Of a stretch of DNA of 22,578 bases, positions 1 to 7,817 are shown piece after piece (the stretch's first letter is position 1; every line of letters begins with the position of its first letter). The stretch spans positions 1 through 22,578 of the forward strand of contig CAOKJJ010000072.1 in NCBI GenBank assembly GCA_948468465.1, written 5' to 3'. The position numbers and the translations under genes were made by a program. The notes below the pieces were generated by a model. The model was not told where the DNA came from and made no database searches. It worked only from the letters and a program-made list of their open reading frames with translations. This DNA comes from an uncultured Eubacterium sp. (GTDB taxonomy: Bacteria; Bacillota_A; Clostridia; Lachnospirales; Lachnospiraceae).

Positions 1-1769
1 GCTGCCGCCTGTTTTTGCGGTGCGACTGTTTTTAAAATAGACTTGTTTACGGCGGCTGCTTCCTCAGTATTTAAAAATTGGTAGGTCTCATTTTCCGGCA
101 AAGATACAGTAATGCTTCCGTCTTCTTTTACGGTATAAGCTGTCGGGCCGTCTGTCAGCTGGTATTTTCCGGTTGCTTTGTCCAGACGGTATACTGAAAG
201 GTTATTTCCGACAGTCAGGTCTTTTGCATCCAGATGCAGGGTGTATTTGTCGCTTCCATCTGGATTTTTGACCTCCAGTATGCTGTCCTGATGTTCCAGG
301 GCCGGATTCCCGGCATGTTGTACTAATCTGTGGGTACTGTCATTTTTGCATGCCAGTGCAATTGTACAGCTGTCTTTGTCATCTGCCAGGAAATAAGACA
401 TTTCGTACGCATGTCCGATCGCAGGCAGCTCTTGCGTTTTTGACTTTCCGCATACGGAGCAGGTAATGGTCTGCTGGCCCGCAGACGTGCATGTAGCGTC
501 TGTTTTTTGCGTTTCCTGCCATGAATGCACATGCATGGCAGATTCTTTCAGTGCAGGTCCTTGTACAAGTGTCAGATCTTCATTGGAATAAATATACTTC
601 ATTTCTTCCAGGTATTGATAAGAAATTTGTCTGGATGATACTTCAAAACGATAGCCGTTCGTAATATTTCCCTGTGTATATCCGGCCAGAAACAGCTGAT
701 TATTTTCACCGATCATGCCCTGGTCACAATTCGTTACGTCCACCAGATAATTTCCATTTGCGCCCATATGTACGATATTCCACATGTGCAGCCCCTGGCC
801 GGTAAGTTCTGACACGGTTCCGGTTACGATATAACTGTAAATGTCTTCATCTTCAAATGCAGTCAGATCACAAAGATATTGAAATGCTTTTGCATATCCT
901 TCACAGACTGTATTGGTTGAGCTGTCTTCATCAAAAACATAGACTAACTGCCATGGATTCTTATTGCCGGGAGATCTGGTCTGTGCGGCCTGGAGGTTAT
1001 AAGAAGTCAGCGCACAGATTTTTTCGCAGTAATATGCAAGCTTTTGGTAATCTGACAGCTGTGCGGCTTCTTCGACAATTTTTTGTGCGTTCGCAGCTGC
1101 ATGCATGGCAGTATGGATGCTTGCAGCATTTGTCTGGTAATCGCTGCCGTAATATCTGTCTACGGAAAAATGAAAGGTAAGAACTGCGTTGTCCACACAT
1201 AGGCATAGCCCGCGTCCGCTGTCGTTTCTGGTCTGTGCGCCGTCCAGAGATACGATAAAACTGTCTTCGGCTGACTTATCATACCAGTACAGTTCATAAG
1301 GCAGATTTGCCAGTAAAGAATCGTAGATAACACGCAGTTGTGTATCTGTAATAAGCTCACGTTCCATAAACTGTCCCAGAGCATAGTGCTGTTCTTCTTT
1401 GGAGTTAAACGGAACGCCCAGCTCTTGCGGTGTATACTGCAGCTGTTGTACAAGGTCTTTGATGGGGATTGCAAACTGTGTGGAAGATTTTTCGCCTTCA
1501 GCTATTTTTTTAATTTCTGATGCGAGAAAATCATAAATTATTTTCCCACGGCCGGTAATTTTGTTTCCTGCATGGCGGCTGCGCAGCTTTGCCGGATGAT
1601 CTGCTGCGGAAAAGCTTACGCGCCATTCAGGTAAAGCAGTGCATTCTGTCAGCGGCATGGCCTGTGCCGCATATGCAGATGCTGGGATTTCGGTGCATAC
1701 GCAGCCTGCGGATGCAAAAAATAATACAGTGGATATCAGCACACGTTTTTTTCTGGTTTGTTTTTTCAT
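1..1769 (-). CDS. Secreted transglutaminase-like protein, C-terminus outside the window
   Basis: Continuous minus-strand frame of 589 codons from ATG at 1769, open at the left edge, so the gene is partial. CAGGAG lies 8 nt before the start. The N-terminus is a signal peptide: basic KKQTRKKR, a hydrophobic core, and a likely signal peptidase I site after SAYA (about residue 31). The transglutaminase core is clear: Cys289 in TVCEGYAKAFQYL, His328 in HMWNIV and Asp344 in NYLVDVTNCD form the expected Cys-His-Asp triad. Around residues 410-450 is a small Cys/His module (HSW, TCTSAG, CSVCG, GHAY) of a kind common in clostridial surface proteins. Secreted Lachnospiraceae proteins of this type are thought to act on wall or extracellular proteins, as cross-linking enzymes or cysteine proteases; the substrate is unknown. 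It starts 38 nt after the sipL stop, so it is probably cotranscribed with veg and sipL. Domain call is strong, role unknown. Confidence 0.88.
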   Translation of the reverse strand, partial: MKKQTRKKRVLISTVLFFASAGCVCTEIPASAYAAQAMPLTECTALPEWRVSFSAADHPAKLRSRHAGNKITGRGKIIYDFLASEIKKIAEGEKSSTQFAIPIKDLVQQLQYTPQELGVPFNSKEEQHYALGQFMERELITDTQLRVIYDSLLANLPYELYWYDKSAEDSFIVSLDGAQTRNDSGRGLCLCVDNAVLTFHFSVDRYYGSDYQTNAASIHTAMHAAANAQKIVEEAAQLSDYQKLAYYCEKICALTSYNLQAAQTRSPGNKNPWQLVYVFDEDSSTNTVCEGYAKAFQYLCDLTAFEDEDIYSYIVTGTVSELTGQGLHMWNIVHMGANGNYLVDVTNCDQGMIGENNQLFLAGYTQGNITNGYRFEVSSRQISYQYLEEMKYIYSNEDLTLVQGPALKESAMHVHSWQETQKTDATCTSAGQQTITCSVCGKSKTQELPAIGHAYEMSYFLADDKDSCTIALACKNDSTHRLVQHAGNPALEHQDSILEVKNPDGSDKYTLHLDAKDLTVGNNLSVYRLDKATGKYQLTDGPTAYTVKEDGSITVSLPENETYQFLNTEEAAAVNKSILKTVAPQKQAA

Positions 1770-1807
1770 TTTATTTTCTCCTGTGAGTTGTTTGCAGGTA
1801 TGCAGAT

Positions 1808-3376
1808 TTACGACCCGGCAGGCACGCCCATTTGCTTGACAATGAGCAGCTTGTCGCCGCGGCTGACATGTTCGCTGGACAGCTGGTTCATCTGCATAAC
1901 GTCCGCTACGGTTGTATGATGTTCTTTTGCGATGTCCCAAAGACGGTCGCCGGACTTTACGATATAGCCGGCGATACCCGGCTGCTTTTCATATTGTTCC
2001 AGATTGACCGGCTGCTGGCTGATGCCTGTGATCAGGGAATTGTGTTGTCTGCGGAATACAATGGCATCCAGGCCGATGACTGCCTTGATATCAGCCTGGC
2101 TGTTGTCTGCGAGAATGACGGTCAGCTGGTCAATGCCCGCGGCCAGTTCGAACGTATCATCTGGCTGGATGCCCTCTGCTTCGATCTGGCGGCTGAACGG
2201 CACGACGCCTTCCGCAATCCCGATCGGCATATCGTCGCTGGCTGTGATATAGAGCATACGGACTTTTAAAATACCTTCTGTCTCGATGCCGTCAGGTACA
2301 ATCCGGCTGTCTTCAATAAAAATTTCACCCACACTGGCACATAACTGCAGAATTTCAGCAGGCTGGTTTTCAATAGCAAGTTGGTCGGCCACTTTAAACT
2401 TGGAGTCATTTTTTACAAGCAGGCTCTGCAGGTTGGCGGATTCCCGCTCCAGTACAAGCTCATCCTGCAAAGAATACGCGTCTTCCATAATCTGCATGTT
2501 TTCCTCACGCCATACACGCAGATAAAAGTCCAGGGTACCTTCCAGCATCAGAATGCGGTTTTCACCATCTTCATCTTCCGCAGGCGATACTTCCAGCTGT
2601 ACCTGCAAAGGAACGAGTTTGAAAATGGTTTCCGGGTCACAGACGCTGCATTCGATACGTTCGTGCAGAGCAACCGTTGTCTCCATACACTGAATCTGCT
2701 TTTCATCTTCTTCGCTTTTGTATAAAATATTGACAAGCAATTCGCCGGTAAGCTCAATCTCGCCGGAACGGATCCGGCTGTCAAGGCCGCGAAGCTGTAC
2801 GCTTTGCCATAGCAGTTTACTGATATTTGGACGGTTGGACGGCAGAAGTATTTCACTGTGGATCCGGCAGATATCTTTTTTTTGCGTTAAAAGCTGCAGC
2901 ATTTTCTGCTGTTGGAAAAGCGTCTGGACAGAATCGCTTTCGATGCCGGTAGGCAGTTCCATCTGCAGTTCCATTTGATCAACCGCATGCAGTTCTATGA
3001 GCGCACGGACATTCAGCTTGCGCGAATTAATCATGCCAAGCGTCAGGTCTTCCATCGTGCTTTGCAGAATCAGCTGATCTGTTTCCTGTACGCCTTCCAT
3101 ATGTATCGTTTCTGTAAATGGAACATCCCCCTGAAGGCTGCAGATACTGCCGGTTTCCGTACATTTGTATAACGCCTGAAACAGCAGCGCGCCGTTTACG
3201 ATAACCTGATCCGGTTCGACTCTTGTCTCATGAATGCGCACGCTTCCTTTGCGGTCGATCAGCTTGATCATATCCGGTTCATAATCCGGCAGGTTATAGT
3301 CATTTTCAACCGTGATCTGTATAGATGCCCGTCCTCTCTCTTGATTAGTCTGCAATAGCTTCTTTATAAAATCCAA
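1808..3376 (-). CDS. sipL: SipL-like spore coat morphogenesis protein (SPOCS/DUF3794 repeats plus LysM)
   Basis: 522 aa. The start is TTG at 3376, with GGAGG 8 nt upstream. About three SPOCS/DUF3794-like segments are visible (roughly residues 25-150, 165-290 and 330-445), followed by a C-terminal LysM (about 470-514: GYIVKSGDRLWDIAKEHH ... GDKLLIVK). This layout and length match SipL of Clostridioides difficile, which binds the coat ATPase SpoIVA through its LysM domain and anchors coat on the forespore. No signal peptide is seen, consistent with a mother-cell cytosolic protein. It sits between veg and a secreted transglutaminase-like gene. The leader contains an inverted repeat that includes the ribosome binding site. 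Other DUF3794-LysM proteins exist, so SipL is the best match rather than proven. Confidence 0.85.
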   Translation of the reverse strand: MDFIKKLLQTNQERGRASIQITVENDYNLPDYEPDMIKLIDRKGSVRIHETRVEPDQVIVNGALLFQALYKCTETGSICSLQGDVPFTETIHMEGVQETDQLILQSTMEDLTLGMINSRKLNVRALIELHAVDQMELQMELPTGIESDSVQTLFQQQKMLQLLTQKKDICRIHSEILLPSNRPNISKLLWQSVQLRGLDSRIRSGEIELTGELLVNILYKSEEDEKQIQCMETTVALHERIECSVCDPETIFKLVPLQVQLEVSPAEDEDGENRILMLEGTLDFYLRVWREENMQIMEDAYSLQDELVLERESANLQSLLVKNDSKFKVADQLAIENQPAEILQLCASVGEIFIEDSRIVPDGIETEGILKVRMLYITASDDMPIGIAEGVVPFSRQIEAEGIQPDDTFELAAGIDQLTVILADNSQADIKAVIGLDAIVFRRQHNSLITGISQQPVNLEQYEKQPGIAGYIVKSGDRLWDIAKEHHTTVADVMQMNQLSSEHVSRGDKLLIVKQMGVPAGS

Positions 3377-3377
3377 T

Positions 3378-3433
3378 AAAAAATCCTCCGATACTGAACG
3401 TTTTTATTATCCTATTCAGTACGGGGGGATTTT
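3378..3433 (-). terminator. Hairpin between veg and sipL that includes the sipL ribosome binding site
   Basis: Arms 3415-3433 and 3380-3398 pair over 19 positions in the minus-strand RNA: 7 bp, one mismatch, 2 bp, one mismatch, one G-U, 7 bp. The loop is 16 nt and six U follow (3383-3378). It looks like an intrinsic terminator after veg, but the 3' arm contains the GGAGG of sipL, so folding would also hide that site. Termination and translation control are both inferred. Confidence 0.6.
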
Positions 3434-3450
3434 ATGAATCCGATTGCAAT

Positions 3451-3693
3451 TTAACATAGTTTCATTCGAATGTCTCTGGTAATAATATCTGAATAACTAA
3501 AAGACAGCAGCTGCGGAGGATTTTTTTCATCCTTATCGTCAACCAGAATCGTGAATACACTTGGATAGGCGCCCTGTATTACACCACTCTGAATGTCCAC
3601 TTTATTCCTGCCTCTGTCAAGTTGAATCATTACCTTGCTTCCACACTGCTGATGCACCGAAGCACGTACCTTTTCAATATCTGTCCGCTGCAT
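3451..3693 (-). CDS. veg: Veg family protein
   Basis: 80 aa, starting at ATG 3693 with AGGAGG 10 nt upstream. The whole length matches the small Veg family (DUF1021): the N-terminal IEKVRASVHQQCGSKVMIQ, then RGRNKV, then VIQGAYPSVFTI, and FSYSDIITRDI near the end. Veg is a cytosolic beta-rich protein conserved in Firmicutes; in Bacillus subtilis it promotes biofilm matrix expression by interfering with the SinR repressor, and its general role is unresolved. A near-consensus housekeeping promoter lies just upstream. The gene is followed by sipL, an arrangement I regard as typical of clostridia. Confidence 0.93.
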   Translation of the reverse strand: MQRTDIEKVRASVHQQCGSKVMIQLDRGRNKVDIQSGVIQGAYPSVFTILVDDKDEKNPPQLLSFSYSDIITRDIRMKLC

Positions 3694-3764
3694 ATCTTTT
3701 CGTCCTCCTCTTCCTGCGTTTTGCTGTGATTATAAAACAAATCACAGTTTGAAACACTAGATAT

Positions 3765-3793
3765 AGTATAGCACTCTGCCTTGGAAAAGTCAA
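3765..3793 (-). promoter_or_regulatory. Housekeeping promoter of veg
   Basis: Minus strand: TTGACT (3793-3788), 17-nt spacer, TATACT (3770-3765). The start codon is about 70 nt downstream. A short inverted repeat, TGTGATT/AATCACA (3725-3746), lies in the transcribed leader. Confidence 0.8.
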
Positions 3794-3802
3794 TGCATTT
3801 CC

Positions 3803-4273
3803 CTATTCAAATACTATATTTTGTTTGTACTTTTTCGTTTTAACCACTATATATGGATAACTCGGCTTTTTTTGCGGGTTGGAACCGTTTTCAGGACCTA
3901 GCAGTTCCGTATCAAAATATAGTGCGTTCTCCGTTAGAAAAAGCTCCCGCACCACAATGCTGTAGCCGCCGGTTTCCTGTTCTCCGTAGCCGTGGACAAG
4001 GTACAGGTCGGTTTCCGTTTCAAAAGACAGTTTGAATTCCGCTTCTTTTTTGCGCTCAATAGATTCCGCTAATTTCTCTGGAATATCCCGTTCTTCTAAA
4101 ATTGTATAATCTACATCTTTCAGCTTCTTTTTCTCCGCCGCAGGCGAGGTACAGCCAGACACAAGAGCCAGCAAAAGAGCAATCATAATAATGGCAAGCA
4201 GGGAAAGAACAACGGGCTGCCTGTGTGGATAAGTATTGCTTATTTGGATTTTGATGCGTGGGTGGATATGCAT
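3803..4273 (-). CDS. Lipoprotein with PrcB-C-like domain
   Basis: 156 aa. A basic and histidine-containing N-terminus is followed by a hydrophobic helix (about 20-38) and a lipobox, LVSGC, with Cys41 as the lipidated residue, so the mature part is displayed outside the membrane. The mature part carries ERDIPEKLAESIERKK, then YLVHGYGEQETGGYSIVV and PSYPYIVVKTKK, matching the PrcB C-terminal domain (the conserved GYGEQ-TGGY signature). PrcB-type domains were first noted in a spirochaete protease complex; the function in clostridia is unknown. The first ATG is used, but its ribosome binding site is weak. The stop codon lies 10 nt from the veg promoter. Domain call is good, function open. Confidence 0.78.
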   Translation of the reverse strand: MHIHPRIKIQISNTYPHRQPVVLSLLAIIMIALLLALVSGCTSPAAEKKKLKDVDYTILEERDIPEKLAESIERKKEAEFKLSFETETDLYLVHGYGEQETGGYSIVVRELFLTENALYFDTELLGPENGSNPQKKPSYPYIVVKTKKYKQNIVFE

Positions 4274-4438
4274 AATTTTACTGCCCAGGTTTTCTTACTG
4301 CTATTTTATGAGCGGAACCTGGCCATTATACAGAATAATGCGATATTTCATATATATACGTTGCGTTATATGGATTCCCGGACGCTAAGAGAGGAACCTT
4401 ACCTGGTTTGCCTGTATCCGCTGACTTCTCACGCATGA

Positions 4439-4497
4439 TTGACTTCTTTCGCTGACAAAGGTATAATAAATCATGCAAAACACATACTAATGTATGT
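4439..4497 (+). promoter_or_regulatory. Toxin-antitoxin promoter and candidate operator
   Basis: TTGACT (4439-4444), 17-nt spacer, TATAAT (4462-4467). Just downstream is a perfect inverted repeat, ACATAC-TAAT-GTATGT (4482-4497). Its place between the promoter and the antitoxin fits autorepression by a ribbon-helix-helix antitoxin; that binding is inferred. Confidence 0.75.
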
Positions 4498-4529
4498 ACT
4501 TTGTATAAAACAAAAAGGAGGCGAAAGAA

Positions 4530-4844
4530 ATGGCTGAACAGGTGTTAGTACAGTTTCGTGTGGATAAGGAGTTGAAGCAGGATGTGGCGGAGATTTGTGA
4601 TGCACTTGGGACGGATATGCCGACTGTTTTTCGGATGTGCATGAAGCAGATTAAGATTGCAAGAGGCATTCCTTTTTCAACAAAACTTCCAGAAAGCGTA
4701 GTGACAAGGTCGGAAGCGCTTGATGCGTTTGAAGAGATGAGGAGGCAGGCAGCCGATGTTCCGGAGATGAGCCTTGAGGAGATCAACGAGGAGATTCGTA
4801 GTTCCAGGGCGGAACGGAAAGCCAGGAAGGCGGCGAAAATATGA
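4530..4844 (+). CDS. RelB/DinJ family antitoxin
   Basis: 104 aa, ATG at 4530 after AAGGAGG. The N-terminal half (VLVQFRVDKELKQDVAEICDALGTDMPTVFRMCMKQI) is a typical RelB/DinJ ribbon-helix-helix segment: a short beta strand for DNA contact followed by two helices for dimerisation. The charged C-terminal half (residues 65-104, with EEMRRQ, EEINEEIRSS and a KARKAAK tail) is the usual toxin-wrapping region. It overlaps the toxin start by 4 nt (ATGA at 4841-4844), so the two are translationally coupled. It has its own promoter and a palindromic candidate operator. The antitoxin appears intact although its partner toxin gene is split. Confidence 0.88.
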   Translation: MAEQVLVQFRVDKELKQDVAEICDALGTDMPTVFRMCMKQIKIARGIPFSTKLPESVVTRSEALDAFEEMRRQAADVPEMSLEEINEEIRSSRAERKARKAAKI

Positions 4845-5413
4845 AATGCTGTGTAGTGGTTGATACCAATGTGATTGTTTCTGCGTTACTGTCAAAAAAG
4901 GATGATGCGGCAACAGTTCAGGTACTCCGCGCAATGCTGGGAGGAGGTTTTACTCCCCTGTACCATGAGGATATCCTGGATGAATATGAGGAAGTCCTGC
5001 ACCGCCCTAGAGCGTGTTTGAAAAATGCTTTCTGTGAGATGTGCTTCACACTTTGTGGAGAATTTATCCCAAATTTATGAGGCATAGCGGGCTATGTTGA
5101 TTAAATTTGGGATGAATTCTCCGCAAAGTGGGGAGTGCAGATCGCGGGAATGATTTTTCAAACACGCTCTAAGTTTCATCTGTCAGAAGATGTAATCAGA
5201 ACGGTGATCTCAGCGATAAAACAATATGGGGTTGAAGTGTTTCCACAGCCGACGGGAGAAATACTGATTGATATGGATGACCTTGTGTTTTATGAGGTTG
5301 CTATGGAAAAGCGGGATAACGGCGCTTATTTAGTAACTGGCAACCAGAAGCATTATCCGGTTAGGGACTTCATTGTCACTCCGGCAGAAATGATGGAGAT
5401 TCTGAATAGGTAA
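4841..5413 (+). pseudogene. PIN-domain toxin gene split by a MITE insertion
   Basis: Residues 1-56 (MKCCVVVDTNVIVSALL ... LDEYEEVLHRP) are the start of a PIN_3/COG1569-type ribonuclease toxin, with Asp8 and Glu48/Glu50 as likely metal-site acids. At 5008 a 160-bp element plus one TA is inserted; its first in-frame stop is at 5078-5080, giving a 79-aa truncated product. The rest of the toxin (KFHLSEDVIR ... DMDDLVFYEVAM ... YLVTGNQKHYPV ... MMEILNR) continues from 5171 to 5413. Removing the element and one TA joins CCT to AAG and restores an uninterrupted 136-aa protein, the normal size for the family. The insert is 162 bp, a multiple of three, so frame is kept and only internal stops break the gene. 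A restart at ATG 5135 could make an N-terminally truncated fragment lacking Asp8, presumably inactive. Confidence 0.9.
5008..5171. mobile_element. MITE copy 1, 160 bp, with TA duplication
   Basis: The element proper is 5010-5169, flanked by TA (5008-5009 and 5170-5171). The ends are perfect 17-bp inverted repeats beginning GAGCGTGTTTGAAAAAT. The interior is also largely self-complementary, around a centre with GCATAGC and CTATGTT arms near 5082-5098, so the whole element can fold into one long hairpin. There is no transposase gene, so it must be moved in trans. TA duplication is seen in several transposase families, including IS630/Tc1-mariner and parts of IS5. It splits a PIN toxin gene. A copy 3 bases different lies at 21257-21416 in the opposite orientation. 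Confidence 0.92.
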
Positions 5414-5448
5414 CTTTTATCGACAACGTACAAATTAATGAAAAAGTA

Positions 5449-5477
5449 TTGCATGTATGGAAATTTTTTCATATAAT
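5449..5477 (+). promoter_or_regulatory. Promoter of the acyltransferase gene
   Basis: TTGCAT (5449-5454), 17-nt spacer, TATAAT (5472-5477), about 58 nt before the chosen start codon. A longer reading frame beginning at 5457 would start inside this promoter and is therefore not used. Confidence 0.72.
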
Positions 5478-5534
5478 GAAACAATCAGAAACAGATTGCA
5501 GCGTGATATACCACAGCTGAAGAGGAGGAAGATC

Positions 5535-6305
5535 ATGATTCGTACTATTTTGGTTCTGCTTTTTTTAATCCTGTTTTTCTTTGTGGGAATTTTGATTTGG
5601 GGAATTACATGGATTGTGGGACGTTTTAATCCATATATACAGGATATTATCTGTCTGCGCTGTGTGCAGTTTGCGTTTAAGGTTGTTTTGCTTATTTCAG
5701 GGGTAAAGGTTGAGGTGTATGGAGAGGAGCATGTGCCTGAAAAAGAAGCAGTGCTTTATATTGGCAATCACCGCAGCTTATTTGATACCGTGATCACATA
5801 CGCAAGATGTCCGGGATTAACCGGATATGTAGCGAAAGACAGCATGCTGAAAGTGCCTTTTTTAAGAATATGGATGAAGCGGCTGCATTGCCTGTTTTTA
5901 AATCGAACAGATATTAAAGAAGGAATGAAGATGATTCTTACCGGTATTGATCAGATTAAAAACGATATTTCCATGTGTATTTTTCCGGAAGGAACGAGAA
6001 GCTTGGCTGAGAGCGAGATAGAGATGCTACCGTTTAAGGAAGGCAGCTTTAAGATGGCGGAAAAAACAGGTTGTCCGATTATTCCAATGGCTATGATTCA
6101 TACAGCGGACATTTTTGAAAAACATGTTCCGTTTATTAAGCGGACGCGGGTGGTTTTAATGTATGGGGAGCCGATTTATGTGAAAGAATTGGAGAAAGAC
6201 AAAAGGAAGCATTTAGGCGGTTATGTACAGGGAATTATCCGTGAAATGCTGGAAGAGGAGCTTAAAATGAATCAGGTTTCTGCATCATGCAGCAATCTTG
6301 AGTGA
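5535..6305 (+). CDS. plsC: 1-acyl-sn-glycerol-3-phosphate acyltransferase family protein (PlsC-like)
   Basis: 256 aa from ATG 5535, chosen because AGAGGAGGAA lies directly upstream and the extra upstream codons overlap the promoter. A hydrophobic N-terminal helix (residues 4-27) anchors it to the membrane. The PlsC signatures are in order: NHRSLFD (78-84, the catalytic NHX4D), a VPFLRIWMKRLHCLFLNR segment (108-124), FPEGTRS (150-156) and GCPIIPMAM (179-187). The enzyme transfers an acyl group to the 2-position of lysophosphatidic acid to give phosphatidic acid, the precursor of membrane phospholipids. Related lysophospholipid acyltransferases share these motifs, so the exact acceptor is not certain. 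A terminator follows directly. Confidence 0.9.
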   Translation: MIRTILVLLFLILFFFVGILIWGITWIVGRFNPYIQDIICLRCVQFAFKVVLLISGVKVEVYGEEHVPEKEAVLYIGNHRSLFDTVITYARCPGLTGYVAKDSMLKVPFLRIWMKRLHCLFLNRTDIKEGMKMILTGIDQIKNDISMCIFPEGTRSLAESEIEMLPFKEGSFKMAEKTGCPIIPMAMIHTADIFEKHVPFIKRTRVVLMYGEPIYVKELEKDKRKHLGGYVQGIIREMLEEELKMNQVSASCSNLE

Positions 6306-6330
6306 GTGCGATAATTATAGATTAAGATAA

Positions 6331-6358
6331 AGGCTGCCGCAGCCAGGCAGCCTTTTTG
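6331..6358 (+). terminator. Intrinsic terminator between plsC and murF
   Basis: Perfect 8-bp stem AGGCTGCC (6331-6338) and GGCAGCCT (6346-6353) with a 7-nt loop, followed by TTTT. It ends the plsC transcript and may also act on the converging ddl-murF transcript, although the U run on that strand is weaker. Confidence 0.85.
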
Positions 6359-6409
6359 CTTATTTATTTGATGGCAGGACAGATGTTTTTTTGTTGTTTG
6401 CTGCGTGGC

Positions 6410-7804
6410 TTATATTGTAATAATTTCTTCCACAACCTCTGAAAATTCCATAAAATGAGAGGCTTTTACGAGTACGGAGTCACCTTGGCGCAAATATGGA
6501 AGCAGTTCTTTGAGCATTTCATCCCGTGTGGCAAATACATGTACATCACAGTTTGGGTTGTGTTCTTGTACCGCTCTTGCAAGTTCCTGGACGAGGCTGC
6601 CTGCGCAAAATAAAATATCAATGCCTTTTGCGGCAAGATGGGTTCCGACTTCATAATGAAGCGCCCGCTCATTTTCTCCGAGATCGCCCATATCACCTAA
6701 AACAGCAACGGTACGGCCGAGTGCGGTGGCCAGTACGTCGATAGAAGCTTTCATAGAAAGTGGATTTGCGTTATAACAGTCGTCAATGACTGTCATGGTG
6801 CCGGTTTCGATTAAATTTGTCCGGCCGTCTATGGTTCGGGCCGTTTCAATGCCTGCCCGGATTTCGTTGTTGGTAAGGCCAAGCTGTCTGCCGACAGCGG
6901 CTGCGGCTAATGCATTGTATACGTTATGTGTTCCCGGAATCGGAATTCTTGCGGTAAAGAATTCCTCGCCGATATGAATCTTAAGCTGGATCCCTTTTAA
7001 ACCCAGATTGATAATGTCGGTGGCATAGATGGCTTTGCTGTCATATACGGCATTTTGCGGTTTTTCTGTTTCGATGCCATAAAATACAGGGCATTTTCCC
7101 TGAACCTGTGAGATGGTGCTTAACAGATCGTCGTCTCCGTTTAAGATGACAGCTGCCTGATCACGCAGGTGATCAAACATTTCCGTCTTTGCTTTTAGAA
7201 TACCTTCTCTGGAGCCAAGTGTTTTTAAGTGTGCAAGACCGATATTTGTAAGTACGGCAATATCCGGACGGGAAACAGAAGCCAGCCGGTGCATTTCGCC
7301 AAATTCGGAAATGCCCATTTCCAGAACAGCAACCTGATGTTCTTCACGGATTTTAAAAATTGTCAGCGGGAGGCCGATTTCATTGTTAAAATTACCTTCT
7401 GTTTTATGCACTTTGTATTTTTGCGACAGTACTGACGCGATGATTTCCTTTGTGCTTGTTTTACCGACACTGCCGCTGATGCCAACGACTTTTATATCAA
7501 GCCTGCTCAGATAAAACGCGGCGAGATCCTTTAATGCCTGTTTCGTCGATGCTACGAGGATATATGGTTTTGGAACGGTTAACGGCTGTTCGGTAACTAC
7601 AGCCAGCGCGCCATCTGCATAAACCTGGTCTATGTATGCATGGCCGTCTGTGTGTTCACCTTTAATGGCAATAAATACATAATCCTCCTGTACCATCCGG
7701 CTGTCAATCACAATGCCCTGCGCATTTAAAAACTGCCGTGTATTTGCCCCAACTAACTGACCATGGCATGCTTTTGCCATAGCATCTAATGTCATATCTT
7801 TCAT
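6410..7804 (-). CDS. murF: UDP-N-acetylmuramoyl-tripeptide--D-alanyl-D-alanine ligase
   Basis: 464 aa, ATG at 7804 with AAGGGG about 9 nt upstream. MurF adds D-Ala-D-Ala to the UDP-MurNAc-tripeptide in the cytosol, the last soluble step of peptidoglycan precursor synthesis. The N-terminal substrate domain (1-105) is followed by the Mur ligase P-loop GSVGKTST (111-118), the TEGNFNNEIGLPLT segment characteristic of MurF, LEMGISEFGEM, NIGLAHL and the C-terminal DDCYNANPLSMKASID and VLGDMGDLG motifs. Length is normal. It lies 13 nt after ddl, which supplies its D-Ala-D-Ala substrate, so the two form an operon. Confidence 0.97.
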   Translation of the reverse strand: MKDMTLDAMAKACHGQLVGANTRQFLNAQGIVIDSRMVQEDYVFIAIKGEHTDGHAYIDQVYADGALAVVTEQPLTVPKPYILVASTKQALKDLAAFYLSRLDIKVVGISGSVGKTSTKEIIASVLSQKYKVHKTEGNFNNEIGLPLTIFKIREEHQVAVLEMGISEFGEMHRLASVSRPDIAVLTNIGLAHLKTLGSREGILKAKTEMFDHLRDQAAVILNGDDDLLSTISQVQGKCPVFYGIETEKPQNAVYDSKAIYATDIINLGLKGIQLKIHIGEEFFTARIPIPGTHNVYNALAAAAVGRQLGLTNNEIRAGIETARTIDGRTNLIETGTMTVIDDCYNANPLSMKASIDVLATALGRTVAVLGDMGDLGENERALHYEVGTHLAAKGIDILFCAGSLVQELARAVQEHNPNCDVHVFATRDEMLKELLPYLRQGDSVLVKASHFMEFSEVVEEIITI

Positions 7805-7817
7805 TGCTGTATACCCC

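Noticed and set aside
1160..1474. Short minus-strand frame inside the left-edge gene
   Set aside because: It is in another frame within the continuous 589-codon transglutaminase-like reading frame.
1832..2269. Plus-strand frame of 145 codons opposite sipL
   Set aside because: It lies antisense to a well-supported SPOCS-LysM gene, lacks a ribosome binding site and has no recognisable features.
4223..4438. Plus-strand frame upstream of the antitoxin
   Set aside because: No ribosome site or recognisable protein; it overlaps the start of the lipoprotein gene on the other strand.
5010..5169. Coding role for the MITE
   Set aside because: Stops in the frames and near-complete self-complementarity; the short frames differ between the two flanks and encode nothing recognisable.
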